A stretch of DNA of 41,865 bases from Gemmatimonadota bacterium (GTDB lineage Bacteria; Gemmatimonadota; Gemmatimonadetes; Gemmatimonadales; GWC2-71-9), in the NCBI GenBank assembly GCA_003222205.1, contig QHVC01000007.1, positions 1 to 41,865 on the forward strand. Reading direction: 5' to 3'. Numbering within the stretch: the stretch's first letter is position 1; each line of letters begins with the position of its first letter. Of this stretch, positions 1 through 6,775 are shown piece after piece. A program made the translations under genes and the position numbers. The notes beneath the pieces were generated by a model. That model did not search any database. It was given only the letters and a program-made list of their open reading frames with translations, and was not told the DNA's origin.

Positions 1-266
1 CAGCCGAGCCACGGGACGCCGACGTGGTCGCCGACCCGGAACCGGGACACGCCGGTCCCCAAGGCCGCGACCGTGCCGACGATCTCGTGGCCGAGCACCA
101 ACGGCAGCTTCGGATCGGGCAGGTCCCCGTTAGCGACGTGGAGGTCGGTGCGACACACGCCGCAGGCCGTGACCGCGATGAGGATCTGGCCGGGGCCGGG
201 CGCGGGGTCGGGGACCTCCACGAGGCGCAAGGGCCGGCGGGGAGCTTCGAGTAGCATCACCTGCAT
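1..266 (-). CDS. Zinc-dependent alcohol dehydrogenase, N-terminal part (runs off the window)
   Basis: Only the first 88 codons are present; the gene continues beyond base 1. The reading starts MQVMLLEAPRRPL and shows the GroES-like fold of medium-chain zinc dehydrogenases: GVCRTDLHV with the catalytic-zinc Cys at about residue 38, and GHEIVG with the His-Glu pair at residues 60-61. The family oxidises alcohols or reduces aldehydes with NAD(P). The start could instead be the second Met (base 257). It lies downstream of agmatine deiminase on the same strand, separated by a hairpin-forming repeat. Substrate cannot be told from this fragment. Confidence 0.85.
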   Translation of the reverse strand, partial: MQVMLLEAPRRPLRLVEVPDPAPGPGQILIAVTACGVCRTDLHVANGDLPDPKLPLVLGHEIVGTVAALGTGVSRFRVGDHVGVPWLG

Positions 267-278
267 GGGCTATCCACA

Positions 279-367
279 ATGCGGAATGGGGAATGCGGAA
301 TGCGGAATAGAAGGGTGCGCTTCGTGCTGGAACCCACCCTTCGATTCCGCATTCCGAATTCCGCATT
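279..367. repeat. Inverted pair of heptad repeats (ATTCCGC unit)
   Basis: Arm 1 (279-308) reads ATGCGGA tandemly on the plus strand, with degenerate copies. Arm 2 (344-367) reads the complement, ATTCCGC. Between them GAAGGGTG (310-317) pairs with CACCCTTC (335-342), so the whole element can fold into one long hairpin. On the minus strand the repeat begins directly at the stop codon of agmatine deiminase (369-367) and ends about 12 bases before the next start codon. Confidence 0.85.
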
Positions 368-1434
368 CATTCTGGCTCCTGCTGCGTCAGGCAGTGGATC
401 GTCCCCAACCCCCAGACCAGGTCCACGGCGTGGATACCGATCACCGGTCGGTCCCGGAACAGCTCGGCGAGCAGCCCCAGGGCGGCGCGGTCGTGGGGGT
501 CGTTGAAGGTCGGGACCAGGACGCCCGCGTTCGCGATGTAGAAGTTGGCATAGCTCGCCGGGAGCCGCCGGCCCTCGAAGCACAGCGGCTCGGGCATCGG
601 GAGGAAGGCGACCTCCGGCTTCGAGCCATCCTCGAGGCGCATGCCTTCCAGCCGCTCGCGGTTTTCCTCGAGGGCCCGATAGTTCGCGTCTTTGGGATCG
701 GTCTCTCGGCACAGGACGATTGTCCTGCGGCTCACGAAGCGGCACAGGTCATCCACGTGGCCGTGGGTGTCGTCGCCCGCGATGCCGCGGCCGAGCCAGA
801 GGACGTTCGTCGCGCCGAGGTAATCGCGCAGCACGCCCTCGAGGTCGGCCCGCGCGAGCCCGGGATTCCGGACCTGGGTCTTCGTATCCAGCAGACATTC
901 TTCAGTCGTCAACAGGGTGCCGACGCCGTTCACGTCGATGCTGCCCCCTTCGAGGATCACGGGACGTGTGGGCTCGATGCGCGGCAGCCGGAGCTGCTTC
1001 GCGACCAGATCCGGGATGCGGTCGTCCTTCTTCCAGTCGCGATACTTGGCCCAGCCGTTGAAGTGGAAGCGTGCGATCGCCGTCTCAGGGCGCGGCCCCG
1101 GTCGTTTGACGAAGATCGGGCCGAAGTCGCGAGTCCAGCCGCGGTTGGTGGGGAATCGGAAGAAGTCGATGCGCTCTCCCCCCACCCCGACCTTCTCGAG
1201 CACGCGCCGGGCCGCGGCCTGACGCGCGGGGGAGTCGACGAGGACGCGGACGCGCTCGCCGGGCGCCAGCCGGCGCACGATCTCCGCATACACCCAGGGG
1301 ATGGGGGGGAACTTGCCCGGCCAATCGGCGGCGTTGTGGGGCCACCCGATCCACGTCGCCGCGTGCGGCTCCCACTCGGCCGGCATGCGGAAGCCGAGCG
1401 CGCCGGGCGTGGGCGACTGCGCGGCAGGCGGCAC
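367..1434 (-). CDS. aguA: Agmatine deiminase
   Basis: Hydrolyses agmatine to N-carbamoylputrescine and ammonia, the second step of the arginine decarboxylase route to putrescine. The 355-aa product has the family's PAEWEPHAATWIGWPH opening, NRGWTRDFGP, the EGGSIDVNG block, GDDTHGHVDD and the C-terminal nucleophile Cys in GLGTIHCLTQQ (about residue 348). The start used is GTG, which follows the aguB TAA stop with no gap; the ATG 16 codons in (MPAEWEP) is an equally reasonable start because many relatives begin there. It is the second gene of a two-gene unit. No arginine decarboxylase is in view, so agmatine must come from elsewhere or from outside. Confidence 0.95.
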   Translation of the reverse strand: MPPAAQSPTPGALGFRMPAEWEPHAATWIGWPHNAADWPGKFPPIPWVYAEIVRRLAPGERVRVLVDSPARQAAARRVLEKVGVGGERIDFFRFPTNRGWTRDFGPIFVKRPGPRPETAIARFHFNGWAKYRDWKKDDRIPDLVAKQLRLPRIEPTRPVILEGGSIDVNGVGTLLTTEECLLDTKTQVRNPGLARADLEGVLRDYLGATNVLWLGRGIAGDDTHGHVDDLCRFVSRRTIVLCRETDPKDANYRALEENRERLEGMRLEDGSKPEVAFLPMPEPLCFEGRRLPASYANFYIANAGVLVPTFNDPHDRAALGLLAELFRDRPVIGIHAVDLVWGLGTIHCLTQQEPE

Positions 1435-2322
1435 TTACGAGGGGTCGTCTAAGAAACGGGCGGTGATGCCGCCGTAAGCGTCGATGCGGCGATCCCGCAG
1501 GAACGGCCACCCGTGCCGCACCTCCTCGAGACGGCCCGGGTCCACCTCGGCGTAGAGGATCGTCTCTCGATCGACGGGCGCCTCAGCGATCACCACGCCG
1601 AGCGGATCGGCGACGAACGACGTGCCCCAGAATTCGATGCCGTCACCGCCACCGCCCTCCGCCGGGCGCTCGAGGCCGACGCGGTTCACGGCGGCGACGT
1701 ACACGCCGTTCGCGATGGCGTGCCCCCGCTGCACCGTGCGCCACGCGTCCCGCTGCTCGGCGCCGAACTTCGCTTTCTCATTCGGGTGCCAGCCGATCGC
1801 CGTCGGATAGAAGAGCACGCTCGCACCCTGGAGGGCGGTGAGCCGGGCGGCCTCGGGATACCACTGGTCCCAGCAGATCAGCGTTCCCACGCGGCCGGCC
1901 CGCGTGTCGACCGCCTTGAACCCGAGGTCGCCGGGAGCGAAGTAGAACTTCTCGTAGTAGGCCGGGTCGTCCGGGATGTGCATCTTGCGGTACAGGCCGG
2001 CGGTGCGACCGTCCGCGTCGACCACCACGGCGGAGTTGTGATACAACCCCGCGGCGCGGCGCTCGAAGATCGGCACGATGACGACGCTTTCCGTCTCCCG
2101 CGCGACCGCGGCCAGAGCCTGCGTGCTGGGGCCGGGGACCGGCTCGGCGAGCCCGAACTGCGCGGGGTCCTCACGCTGCGCGAAGTAGCGCGAGCGGAAC
2201 AGCTCCGGGAGGCAGACGATCTGCGCTCCGGCCCGCGCGGCTTCGCGGACTTTGGCGACGCCGTTCGCGAGGTTGGCGTCGGGGTCGGCCGCCATCGCCA
2301 TCTGGACGAGCCCAATCTTCAT
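1435..2322 (-). CDS. aguB: N-carbamoylputrescine amidase
   Basis: Nitrilase-superfamily amidase that converts N-carbamoylputrescine to putrescine, CO2 and ammonia. The 295-aa protein starts MKIGLVQMAM and carries the Glu-Lys-Cys catalytic triad: Glu in CLPELF (residue 40), Lys in YRKMHIPDD (113) and Cys in LICWDQWYPE (150). CWDQWYPEAARL and the conserved GWPFLRDRRIDAYGG end are typical of the plant/bacterial AguB type. The open frame extends far upstream through the amt region, but the ATG at 2322 is where similarity begins. It is directly followed by aguA. A short TTACGTTC box lies about 10 bases before the ATG and may be a -10 element, with little 5' leader; this is weak evidence. Confidence 0.95.
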   Translation of the reverse strand: MKIGLVQMAMAADPDANLANGVAKVREAARAGAQIVCLPELFRSRYFAQREDPAQFGLAEPVPGPSTQALAAVARETESVVIVPIFERRAAGLYHNSAVVVDADGRTAGLYRKMHIPDDPAYYEKFYFAPGDLGFKAVDTRAGRVGTLICWDQWYPEAARLTALQGASVLFYPTAIGWHPNEKAKFGAEQRDAWRTVQRGHAIANGVYVAAVNRVGLERPAEGGGGDGIEFWGTSFVADPLGVVIAEAPVDRETILYAEVDPGRLEEVRHGWPFLRDRRIDAYGGITARFLDDPS

Positions 2323-2342
2323 GCGGGGAACGTAAGAAAGAC

Positions 2343-2386
2343 CGGGGAAGGGGGAAGGGGGATGGGGGAAGGGTCCCATCCCCCCG
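2343..2386. repeat. Heptad G-rich tandem repeat with hairpin potential
   Basis: Units of 7 bp (GGGGAAG, GGGGGAA, GGGGGAT, GGGGGAA) fill the amt-aguB gap, starting about 14 bases after the amt stop codon. GGGGATGGG can pair with TCCCATCCCC across the GAAGG segment. Confidence 0.75.
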
Positions 2387-2396
2387 GCGCGAGAAA

Positions 2397-3710
2397 CTAC
2401 GTCACGGTGGCGGGCTCGCGAGCGTGCACGATGACGCTGCCGCCGAGCGCAGAGCCGGAGCCCGCGAGGCTCCCCAGGTCCGTCCCGAAGTAGGCTTCTT
2501 CGCCGTGCTCGCTCAGGTCCAACCCGGCGAGCTCCTCGGAAACGCCCGCCCGCGCGCCGATGGTCACCTGCAGGAGCTTCAGGATCACGGCGGTGCCGGC
2601 GGCGGCGAAGGCCGCGGCCGCGACGACCGCGAGCAGCTGCACGCCGAGCTGCGCCGCGTTGCCGGCCAGCAGGCCATTGGCCCCGGCGGGGTTCACGAGC
2701 TTGGTGGCGAAGACGCCGGTGAGCAGGGCGCCCGTCGCGCCGGCGAGGCCGTGACACGAGAACACGTCGAGCGCATCGTCGAGCCGGCTGGCCGAGCGGA
2801 TCTGGATCGCGGTATAGCTGATCCCGGCGGCGACGGCGCCGATGACGAGCGCCGCGAGCGGCGTCACGTAGCCGGCGGCCGGCGTGATGCCCACGAGCCC
2901 GACGACGAGCCCGGTCGCCGCACCGACCGCCGTGATCCTGCCGCCGCGGGACAGGTCGAGCAGCGCCCACGTGACCAACGCGGTGGCGGCGGCGGTGTTG
3001 GTATTCACGAAGGCGAGCGTCGCGAGTCCGTTGGCCGCCAGCGCCGACCCGGCGTTGAAGCCGAACCAGCCGAACCACAGCAGCCCGGCACCGAGCAGGA
3101 CGATCGGCACGTTGTGGGGAGCGAGCGGGACGCGGCGAAAGTCCTTGCGCGGCCCCAGCATCCAGGCCGCCACCAGCGCCGACACGCCCGCGCTGATGTG
3201 CACCACCGTGCCGCCGGCGAAGTCGAGCGCCCCGCGCTTGAAGAGCCACCCGTCGGCGCCCCACACCCAGTGCGCCAGCGGGTCGTAGACCAGGGTCGCC
3301 CAGAGGACGAGAAAGACGGCATACGACCGGAACCGCATGCGCTCGACGATCGCCCCGGAAATGAGCGCAGGGGTGATGATCGCGAACATCCCCTGGAACG
3401 CCGCGTGCGCCTGATGGGGGATCGTGGCTGCGTAGGTGGGGTCGGGTGTGAGACCGACGCCGTGCAGGCCGACCCAGCCGAACCCGCCGAGCCACCCGCC
3501 GCCGGTGTGGAAGGCGAGCGAGTACCCCGCCACCACCCACTGCACGCCCACGAGCCCGAGGGCGATGACGCTCATCATCATGGTGTTGAGGGCGTTCTTG
3601 GGACGCACCAGCCCGCCGTAGAAGAGCGCCAGCCCGACGGTCATCAGGAGCACGAGGGCACTGCAGAGGAGCACCCAGGCCGTATCGCCGGCGGAGAGCC
3701 CGGCGTTCAT
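2397..3710 (-). CDS. amt: Ammonium transporter
   Basis: Trimeric inner-membrane ammonium channel. The 437-aa product begins with hydrophobic segments and FYGGLVRPKNALNTMMMS, the family signature near the extracellular end. The binding/conduction residues are present: Phe in AAFQGMFA (105), Asp in ALDFAGGTVVH (163), the twin His at 171 (GGTVVHISAG) and 320 (FSCHGLAG), and Phe in WFGFNAGS (218). About 11 membrane helices are expected. The start ATG overlaps the glnK stop (ATGA), so the two are translationally coupled, the usual pairing in which GlnK plugs the channel when nitrogen is plentiful. Confidence 0.97.
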   Translation of the reverse strand: MNAGLSAGDTAWVLLCSALVLLMTVGLALFYGGLVRPKNALNTMMMSVIALGLVGVQWVVAGYSLAFHTGGGWLGGFGWVGLHGVGLTPDPTYAATIPHQAHAAFQGMFAIITPALISGAIVERMRFRSYAVFLVLWATLVYDPLAHWVWGADGWLFKRGALDFAGGTVVHISAGVSALVAAWMLGPRKDFRRVPLAPHNVPIVLLGAGLLWFGWFGFNAGSALAANGLATLAFVNTNTAAATALVTWALLDLSRGGRITAVGAATGLVVGLVGITPAAGYVTPLAALVIGAVAAGISYTAIQIRSASRLDDALDVFSCHGLAGATGALLTGVFATKLVNPAGANGLLAGNAAQLGVQLLAVVAAAAFAAAGTAVILKLLQVTIGARAGVSEELAGLDLSEHGEEAYFGTDLGSLAGSGSALGGSVIVHAREPATVT

Positions 3711-4099
3711 GGGGTCGCCGCCTCGATCGCGGCGCGCTGCACCTCCTCGGCGTTGACGGCCGTCAGCGCGGCGTTATCCGCCTCACCCGTGCGGATGCGG
3801 ATCACGCGCTCGATCGGCTGCACGAAGATCTTCCCGTCGCCCACCTCGCCGGTCCGCGCGGCCGAGAGGATCGCGTCGATGCACGGCTGCACGAAGGGCT
3901 CCGAGCAGACCATTTCGATCTTCACCTTCTCGCGGAACTCCATCACCACCGCGGTGCCGCGGTAGTGCTCGATCTGCTGGTGCTCGCCCCCGTGGCCGCT
4001 CACGCGGCTCAAGGTGATGCCGGTGATCCCGGCGCGAAACAGCGCCGCCTTGACCTCCGGTAGGCGCTCGGGGCGGACGATCGTCGTGATGAGTTTCAT
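3707..4099 (-). CDS. glnK: Nitrogen regulatory protein PII (GlnK type) with altered T-loop
   Basis: Small trimeric signal protein that binds ATP/ADP and 2-oxoglutarate and blocks Amt. The 130-aa product has GDGKIFV (ATP-binding B-loop region), VIRIRTGE and the T-loop around residues 36-55. The T-loop reads EHYRGTAVVMEF where classical PII has YRGAEY: Tyr46 is kept, but the uridylylation site Tyr51 is Val, and position 49 is Thr. PII uridylylation at the usual site is therefore impossible. The C-terminus is about 18 residues longer than E. coli GlnB. GGAG lies 7 bases before the ATG. A sigma-54-type promoter sits upstream. Confidence 0.95.
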   Translation of the reverse strand: MKLITTIVRPERLPEVKAALFRAGITGITLSRVSGHGGEHQQIEHYRGTAVVMEFREKVKIEMVCSEPFVQPCIDAILSAARTGEVGDGKIFVQPIERVIRIRTGEADNAALTAVNAEEVQRAAIEAATP

Positions 4100-4134
4100 G
4101 TGCGACTCCGGGTACGTGGCTTGCTGGTGTGAAG

Positions 4135-4151
4135 CGCAAGAACGGTGCCGC
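4135..4151 (-). promoter_or_regulatory. Candidate sigma-54 promoter of glnK-amt
   Basis: On the minus strand the sequence is GGCACCGTTCTTGC, matching the -24/-12 consensus (GGCAC, five bases, TTGC) with the required 12-base GG-to-GC distance. It would start transcription near 4124, giving a leader of about 25 bases before glnK. Sigma-54 control of glnK-amtB is well known elsewhere. No enhancer-binding-protein site was identified. Confidence 0.6.
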
Positions 4152-4171
4152 CTGGGGGGCAGGGCGCAAAC

Positions 4172-4199
4172 GAAGAGCCCGCTCCGGGGGAGCGGGCTC
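4172..4199 (-). terminator. Intrinsic terminator after the kamA operon
   Basis: A perfect 11-bp stem, GAGCCCGCTCC paired with GGAGCGGGCTC around a 3-base loop, starts 4 bases beyond the kamA stop codon. It is followed on the minus strand by a short T-rich tract (CTTCGTTT). It separates the kamA operon from the glnK promoter. Confidence 0.75.
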
Positions 4200-4202
4200 G
4201 TG

Positions 4203-5318
4203 TCATCCGACGAGGACCGGTTCCAGGACCGGCGCCTTTTTCCTGATCGCCGTCTTCGTCGGGTCCTTCCCCTGTTTGTATCGGTACAGCTTCCCGGCGT
4301 AGTTGCGGAGCACGACCTCCTTGTCGGTCAGCTTCACGACGTACTCGGGGAGCAGCGGGATCTTGCCGCCGCCGCCCGGGGCGTCGATCACGAAGTGCGG
4401 CACCGCGAGCCCGCTGGTCCAGCCGCGCAGCCCCTGAATGATCTCCAGGCCTTTTTCGACCGTCGTGCGGAAGTGCTCGGCGCCGGCCACCTGGTCGCAC
4501 ATGTAGATGTAGTAGGGCCGCACCCGCGCCGCCAGCAGCCGCTGCATCAGCTCCTTCATGACGTCGACGTCGTCGTTGACGCCTTTGAGCAGCACCGTCT
4601 GGCATCCCAGCGGGATCCCGGCGTCGGCGAGGCGGCCCAGCGCCTCGACGGCGGCGGGCGTCAGCTCGCGCGGGTGGTTGAAGTGCGTGTTGATGTACAG
4701 CGGGTGGTACCGCCGCAGGATGTCGCACAGCTCCGGCGTGATCCGCTCGGGGAGGTGGCACGGCACCCGGCTGCCGATGCGCAGGATCTCGAGGTGCGGG
4801 ATGCCGCGCAGCCGCTGGCAGATCTCGTCGATGCGACGGTCGGAGAGCAGCAGCGGATCGCCGCCCGACATGATGACGTCGCGGATCTCCGTGTGCTCCC
4901 CGAGGTAGCGGAACGCCGACTCCAGCTGCGCCATGGGAATCTTCTCGGGGTCGCCCACCTTGCGGCGCCGCGTGCAGAAGCGGCAGTACGAGGCGCAGAC
5001 CGGAGAGATGAGGAACAGCGCCCGGTCCGGATAGCGGTGCGTGATGTTCGGCACCGGGGAGTTGGCGTCCTCGTCGAGCGAGTCGACCAGGCCGTCGCGG
5101 ACCTCGAGCTCCTGCACCGTCGGCACGTACTGCCGCCAGATCGGATCGTCGGGCGCCTCGATCAGGTCGACCATCGCCGGGGAGATCCGGAACTCGAAGT
5201 TCTCGACCGCCTGCTTCAGGCGCTCGATCTCCCCCACGTGCTCGGCCCCGAACCGCTGGGCGAGCGCTTCCAGGGACGCGATACTCCGCTTACGCAGTCG
5301 TTCCTGCCAAGTCTCCAT
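4203..5318 (-). CDS. kamA: Lysine 2,3-aminomutase (radical SAM, PLP)
   Basis: Converts L-lysine to L-beta-lysine using SAM, a [4Fe-4S] cluster and PLP. The 371-aa protein has the radical-SAM CxxxCxxC at residues 108-115 (CASYCRFC), SGGDPLLL for SAM binding, THFNHPRELT, and the PLP lysine in PGGGGKIP (319). Asp275 (YMCDQVAG) and Asp312 (VIDAPGGGG) match the two Asp residues that hold the lysine side-chain amine in the Clostridium enzyme; in glutamate 2,3-aminomutase these are Lys and Asn. Lysine is thus the likely substrate. EF-P modification (EpmB) is less likely given the length and neighbours. It is the last gene of the four-gene operon and its start overlaps the GNAT gene by 29 bases. Confidence 0.9.
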   Translation of the reverse strand: METWQERLRKRSIASLEALAQRFGAEHVGEIERLKQAVENFEFRISPAMVDLIEAPDDPIWRQYVPTVQELEVRDGLVDSLDEDANSPVPNITHRYPDRALFLISPVCASYCRFCTRRRKVGDPEKIPMAQLESAFRYLGEHTEIRDVIMSGGDPLLLSDRRIDEICQRLRGIPHLEILRIGSRVPCHLPERITPELCDILRRYHPLYINTHFNHPRELTPAAVEALGRLADAGIPLGCQTVLLKGVNDDVDVMKELMQRLLAARVRPYYIYMCDQVAGAEHFRTTVEKGLEIIQGLRGWTSGLAVPHFVIDAPGGGGKIPLLPEYVVKLTDKEVVLRNYAGKLYRYKQGKDPTKTAIRKKAPVLEPVLVG

Positions 5319-5790
5319 CCGTCAAGTCCTTGCTGTAGATCACCAGGTCGTCACCGGGGGCGTAGTACCCCGGGATCGTCGCGGCCCTGGTGTAGCCGCG
5401 GTGCTCGTAGAAGGCCCGCGTCGGCGCGTAATCGCCGCGCGAGCTGGTTTCCGTGACCAACAGGCGGCCCTGCGCCGCCCGCAGCCGCCGCTCCACCGCC
5501 GTCAAGAGCTCGGTGCCGAGGCCCTGTCCCTGCCGTGCGGGATCGACGACGAGCCAGTACAGGTCGTAGGTCCCCTCCGTTCCCGGCGTCGGCCCCCAGC
5601 AGATGCAGCCGACCAGCGATTCGCCGTCGAATGCGCCCAGCCAGCGGTAATCGTCCTCGCCGGCGAGCGACTCGTCCAGCACTTGGACGGCGGTCTCGAC
5701 CTCGGACGGCCGGAACATGCCGGTCGCCCGGAGGAGCGCCTCAACCGTCCCGCGGTGCGCGCGCTCGACGGGGCGCAGCGAGCAGCTCAC
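5290..5790 (-). CDS. GNAT-family N-acetyltransferase
   Basis: A 166-aa single-domain acetyl-CoA-dependent acetyltransferase. The core reads LYWLVVDPARQGQGLGTELL, where QGQGLG is the acetyl-CoA pyrophosphate loop (about residues 88-104), followed by FYEHRGYTR near the end. It starts at GTG 5790, inside the 3' end of the upstream ATP-grasp gene (50-base overlap), and overlaps kamA by 29 bases. In methanogens and some bacteria, lysine aminomutase is paired with an acetyltransferase (AblB) that makes N-epsilon-acetyl-beta-lysine; this protein is shorter than AblB and may be unrelated in detail. Inference: it acetylates beta-lysine or a beta-lysyl peptide. Confidence 0.85.
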   Translation of the reverse strand: MSCSLRPVERAHRGTVEALLRATGMFRPSEVETAVQVLDESLAGEDDYRWLGAFDGESLVGCICWGPTPGTEGTYDLYWLVVDPARQGQGLGTELLTAVERRLRAAQGRLLVTETSSRGDYAPTRAFYEHRGYTRAATIPGYYAPGDDLVIYSKDLTDGDLAGTTA

Positions 5791-6775
5791 GCGCGGCCTT
5801 CGCCCCCTGGGCCTCGCGCAGCGCCGCCTCGGCGATGCGCCGCACCAGCTCGGGGTATTCCCACCCGGCGGCCTGCGCCATCCGCGACAGGCCGGCGTCG
5901 TCGGTCAGGTCGGGGTTGGGGTTGACGTCGAGCACCCACGGCCGCCCCTGCTCGTCCACGCGCAGGTCGACGCGTCCGTAGCCCCCGCCCACCCCCTCCG
6001 GTCCCTGCACCACCTCCCACGCGCGCGTCGCCACGCGCACGAGCCGTTCGGCGAGTCGCTGGGCGACGAGGGCCGGGACGACGGGCACGCTCCCCAGGTC
6101 CTCGGCGGAGCCCACGTCCCACTTGGCGGCGTAGGTGAGGATCGGCCAGTGCCCCTCGGGCATGCCGGTGTAGTCGATCTCGGCGACGGGGAGCGCGCGG
6201 GTGCCGACGAAGCCGACGTTGAACTCGCGGCCGGTGACGTATTCCTGGACCAGCACCTCGTCGAACCGCTCGGTCATCGCGGCGACGCGCGCGCGCAGCG
6301 TCTTGCGGTCGGCGACGACGGACCCGCGATCGAGTCCCGCGCTCGCGTCTTCGGCAGCGGGTTTCACGATCGCCGGCAGCGGGAAGTCGTCCGCGATCGT
6401 GCCGCGCGCCAGCGTCCAGCGCGGGACCGGCAGCCCCTCGCGGGCGAGCAGCGTATTGGCGATCGCCTTGCGGCGGCACACCGCCATCGTCCACGAGCCG
6501 CAGCCGGTGAACGGGATGCCCGCGAACTCGAGCAGCGCCGCGACGTGATCCTCCCACACCGCGACGCCATGGACGCCCTCGCACAGATTGAAGACCAGGT
6601 CGGCCCGCCGGCAGGCGGCGAACCAGCGGCAGTCGTGGCGGACGGGGAGCTTCTGGACCTGATGGCCCAGCCCGGTGAAGATGGCCACGATCTCGTCCAC
6701 CGCCTTCATCACGCCGGCGATGTCGTCGGCCGTCCAGTCGTCGGCCCCGGGGTCGTAAAGGACGGCGACCCTCAC
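5741..6775 (-). CDS. ATP-grasp ligase, D-Ala-D-Ala ligase-like (second of a pair)
   Basis: A 344-aa ATP-grasp enzyme of the carboxylate-amine ligase type. Visible motifs are VFNLCEGVHG near residue 60, the KPAAEDASAGLD phosphate-binding loop, VQEYVTGREFNVGFVG, and the metal-binding VLDVNPNPDLTDDAGLSR. The glycine-rich loop and the NTLPG-type motif differ from true Ddl. The start is GTG 6775, overlapping the previous stop (GTGA). The open frame continues upstream, but only as a shadow of the first ATP-grasp gene. A Ddl role in peptidoglycan is unlikely given the pairing with another ligase, a GNAT and kamA; peptide-bond formation involving beta-lysine is inferred. Confidence 0.85.
   Translation of the reverse strand: MRVAVLYDPGADDWTADDIAGVMKAVDEIVAIFTGLGHQVQKLPVRHDCRWFAACRRADLVFNLCEGVHGVAVWEDHVAALLEFAGIPFTGCGSWTMAVCRRKAIANTLLAREGLPVPRWTLARGTIADDFPLPAIVKPAAEDASAGLDRGSVVADRKTLRARVAAMTERFDEVLVQEYVTGREFNVGFVGTRALPVAEIDYTGMPEGHWPILTYAAKWDVGSAEDLGSVPVVPALVAQRLAERLVRVATRAWEVVQGPEGVGGGYGRVDLRVDEQGRPWVLDVNPNPDLTDDAGLSRMAQAAGWEYPELVRRIAEAALREAQGAKAARELLAAPRRARAPRDG

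Noticed and set aside
279-367. Possible CRISPR array or integron site in the tandem repeats
   Set aside because: Units are only 7 bp, directly adjacent and without spacers; no cas or integrase gene is present.
2397-3540. Upstream extension of the aguB frame through the amt region (to base 3540)
   Set aside because: Similarity to nitrilase amidases begins at ATG 2322; the extension is a frame shadow of amt.
4203-5318. EpmB (EF-P lysyl modification) or glutamate 2,3-aminomutase as alternative names for kamA
   Set aside because: No EF-P or EpmA nearby, and the substrate-selecting Asp pair fits lysine rather than glutamate.
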